Of a stretch of DNA of 60,675 bases, positions 59,645 through 60,675 are shown in pieces. The notes beneath the pieces are model-generated. The model made no database searches and was not told the DNA's origin. It saw only the letters and a list, made by a program, of their open reading frames with translations. The position numbers and the translations under genes are program-made. This DNA comes from Planctomycetaceae bacterium. GTDB lineage: Bacteria; Planctomycetota; Planctomycetia; Planctomycetales; Planctomycetaceae. The DNA lies in the NCBI GenBank assembly GCA_018699955.1, contig JABISG010000156.1:1-60675 (forward strand), read 5' to 3'. Numbering within the stretch: position 1 is the first letter of the stretch; each line of letters starts with the position of its first letter.

Positions 59645-60675
59645 GTGACCCATAATAACGCCCAAGGCTCCAGATTGATTCCAGTCGGAGAAGCAGCCAA
59701 GCAACTGTCAGTTTCTCAACAGACCATCAGGAACTACTGCTCAGACGGTGAACTCGAATTCATGGTCACGGCAGGTGGCCACAGAAGAATCAGTGTGGCG
59801 AGTTTAAGACGCTACTTGGGTCTTGATGAGACTCCGCAGGAGGAGAGACGGACTGGAATTTACTGTCGCTGCTCGACTTCCTCACAGACCAAGGACGGGA
59901 ATTTGGAACGACAGAAGAACCGTCTACTCGATTACTGTGAGACCGAATTGAATGGCAGAGAAAATGTTCTTGTGATTGCTGAGACGGGAAGTGGCCTCAA
60001 TGAAAATCGGAAGGGTTATCAGAGGCTGATCGAATTAGTTTTGGCCGGAAAATTGGAAAGAATCGTCGTCGAACGAAAGGACAGAATTGCACGGTACGGA
60101 ACGAAAACCTTTGCCTTGTTGTGTGAAAGGATGAACGTCGAACTTATCGTTACGGAGTCGAAAGTTGACATCTCAGACGAAGAAGAAATGGCTTTTGATT
60201 TGATGTCTCTAGTCACAGTTTATTCGGCTCGAATTCATGGGAAGCGGGGCGGTGCTGAAAAGAAGATGGTCCTTACCGATGAAGTAAAAACGAGAATCCT
60301 TCAACTCTATCAGCAAGGTTTAGCTCAAACAAACATCACCGTGATCATCAGACGCGAAAACTTCCGCTGTCCCAAGACCAACCGCAAGTACGCGATCCAC
60401 GCGGTACGCCAAACGATCCACCAGCAAGAGAAGATTCTTAAGGCTCTTCCGGTCTCAACTTCTCCGATTGAAAAGTTCATCCAAGAGAACTGCATTCGGT
60501 CCAAGGACGAGAAGGTCTTTACGAGACCATTTCACCGGGAATATTCCATCTGGTGTGAGGCCAATGATCTTCCTCCTGTCACCAGTCTCAACCTGACCAA
60601 CACACTCAAGAGGTTGTTCAAGCTGGGAAGGAATGGAAGTGGCTACTCCTTCATCAATGGGATCGCCCTTAAAGA
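59645..60675 (+). CDS. IS607-type serine recombinase with long C-terminal extension (partial, runs off the right edge)
   Basis: The frame opens with GTG at 59645 behind AAGGAG and stays open for 343 codons to the window end. Residues 10-60 form a MerR-like HTH (VGEAAKQLSVSQQTIRNYCS, then GGHRRISVASLRRYLG), and residues 70-200 a serine recombinase domain: GIYCRCSTSSQ with candidate catalytic S77, ERIVVERKDRIARYGTKTFA, ELIVTES. This order is that of IS607 TnpA, normally about 200 residues. Here the chain continues with a second HTH-like part (about 208-262, VKTRILQLYQQGLAQTNITV) and a segment at 274-343 (FIQENC, FHREYSIWCEANDLPP, INGIALK) recalling the C-terminal winged helix of D5/P4-type primases. 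Composition is AT-richer than the neighbouring pyr genes, suggesting transfer. No tnpB is visible. Confidence 0.82.
   Translation, partial: MTHNNAQGSRLIPVGEAAKQLSVSQQTIRNYCSDGELEFMVTAGGHRRISVASLRRYLGLDETPQEERRTGIYCRCSTSSQTKDGNLERQKNRLLDYCETELNGRENVLVIAETGSGLNENRKGYQRLIELVLAGKLERIVVERKDRIARYGTKTFALLCERMNVELIVTESKVDISDEEEMAFDLMSLVTVYSARIHGKRGGAEKKMVLTDEVKTRILQLYQQGLAQTNITVIIRRENFRCPKTNRKYAIHAVRQTIHQQEKILKALPVSTSPIEKFIQENCIRSKDEKVFTRPFHREYSIWCEANDLPPVTSLNLTNTLKRLFKLGRNGSGYSFINGIALK

Noticed and set aside
59645..60675. Calling the right-edge gene a complete IS607 element with tnpB
   Set aside because: No tnpB frame is present in the window and the recombinase frame itself does not end, so the element type cannot be settled.

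Overview
The window reads as a chromosomal segment of a planctomycete (Planctomycetota). The evidence is a PSCyt1/PSCyt2/PSD1 c-type cytochrome protein next to a Tat-exported DUF1501 protein, three further DUF1501 genes, a giant surface protein that opens with an LEPR-XLL-like signature, many small exported beta-propeller proteins, and gene-poor spacers filled with palindromes. Housekeeping genes (argH, truA, pyrB) are GC-rich. No rRNA, tRNA or CRISPR array was recognised.

Layout. (1) 1-17766, minus strand: one uninterrupted frame of 5,922 codons that runs off the left edge. It encodes a giant beta-rich extracellular protein: LEPR-XLL-like and CSLREA-like N-terminus, beta-helix, choice-of-anchor-Q-like segment, seven FG-GAP repeats, thousands of residues of haemagglutinin-like beta repeats, and a seven-repeat delta-60 propeller inserted into one beta-repeat unit. 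The long plus-strand frames here are its antisense shadows. (2) 18.4-20.8 kb: a small lipoprotein, an XRE regulator behind four 10-bp phased repeats, a short charged protein, a 56-residue ribbon-helix-helix protein, and a DUF4096 domain (the N-terminal part of IS5-type transposases) standing alone. (3) 21.3-25.6 kb: a signalling operon of GAF-type histidine kinase, receiver protein and class III nucleotidyl cyclase, with non-canonical residues at the cyclase's base-selecting positions. (4) 25.7-39.9 kb: the planctomycete exported cytochrome/DUF1501 region, with four DUF1501 genes, two large CxxCH proteins, a TolB-like propeller, and a CxxCH protein with an alpha-alpha-barrel-like repeat region. 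(5) 40.3-46.1 kb: zinc-ribbon/HEAT protein, unknown proteins and a five-bladed-propeller glycosidase-like protein. (6) 46.4-50.0 kb: argH, truA and a GT4 glycosyltransferase. (7) 50.1-54.6 kb, minus strand: permease, glutamine-synthetase-like ligase, class-I-amidotransferase hydrolase and SDR, which together look like a gamma-glutamylation route for an amine. (8) 54.9-56.9 kb: a small exported protein and a PQQ-type propeller protein. (9) 57.2-59.5 kb: pyrB followed by a dihydroorotase homologue that has lost metal ligands. (10) From 59,645 to the right edge: an AT-richer MerR-HTH/serine recombinase of IS607 type with a long C-terminal extension, probably the edge of a mobile element.

How the genes may work together (inference): the pyrB product probably pairs with the inactive dihydroorotase; the four-gene minus operon imports and degrades an amine through gamma-glutamyl intermediates; the kinase-receiver-cyclase trio would turn a sensed signal into a cyclic nucleotide. 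The best candidates for something undescribed are that trio, the extended IS607-like recombinase, the XRE/RHH/solo-DUF4096 cassette, and the propeller insertion in the giant protein. All family calls were made by eye from motifs; no database search was run.
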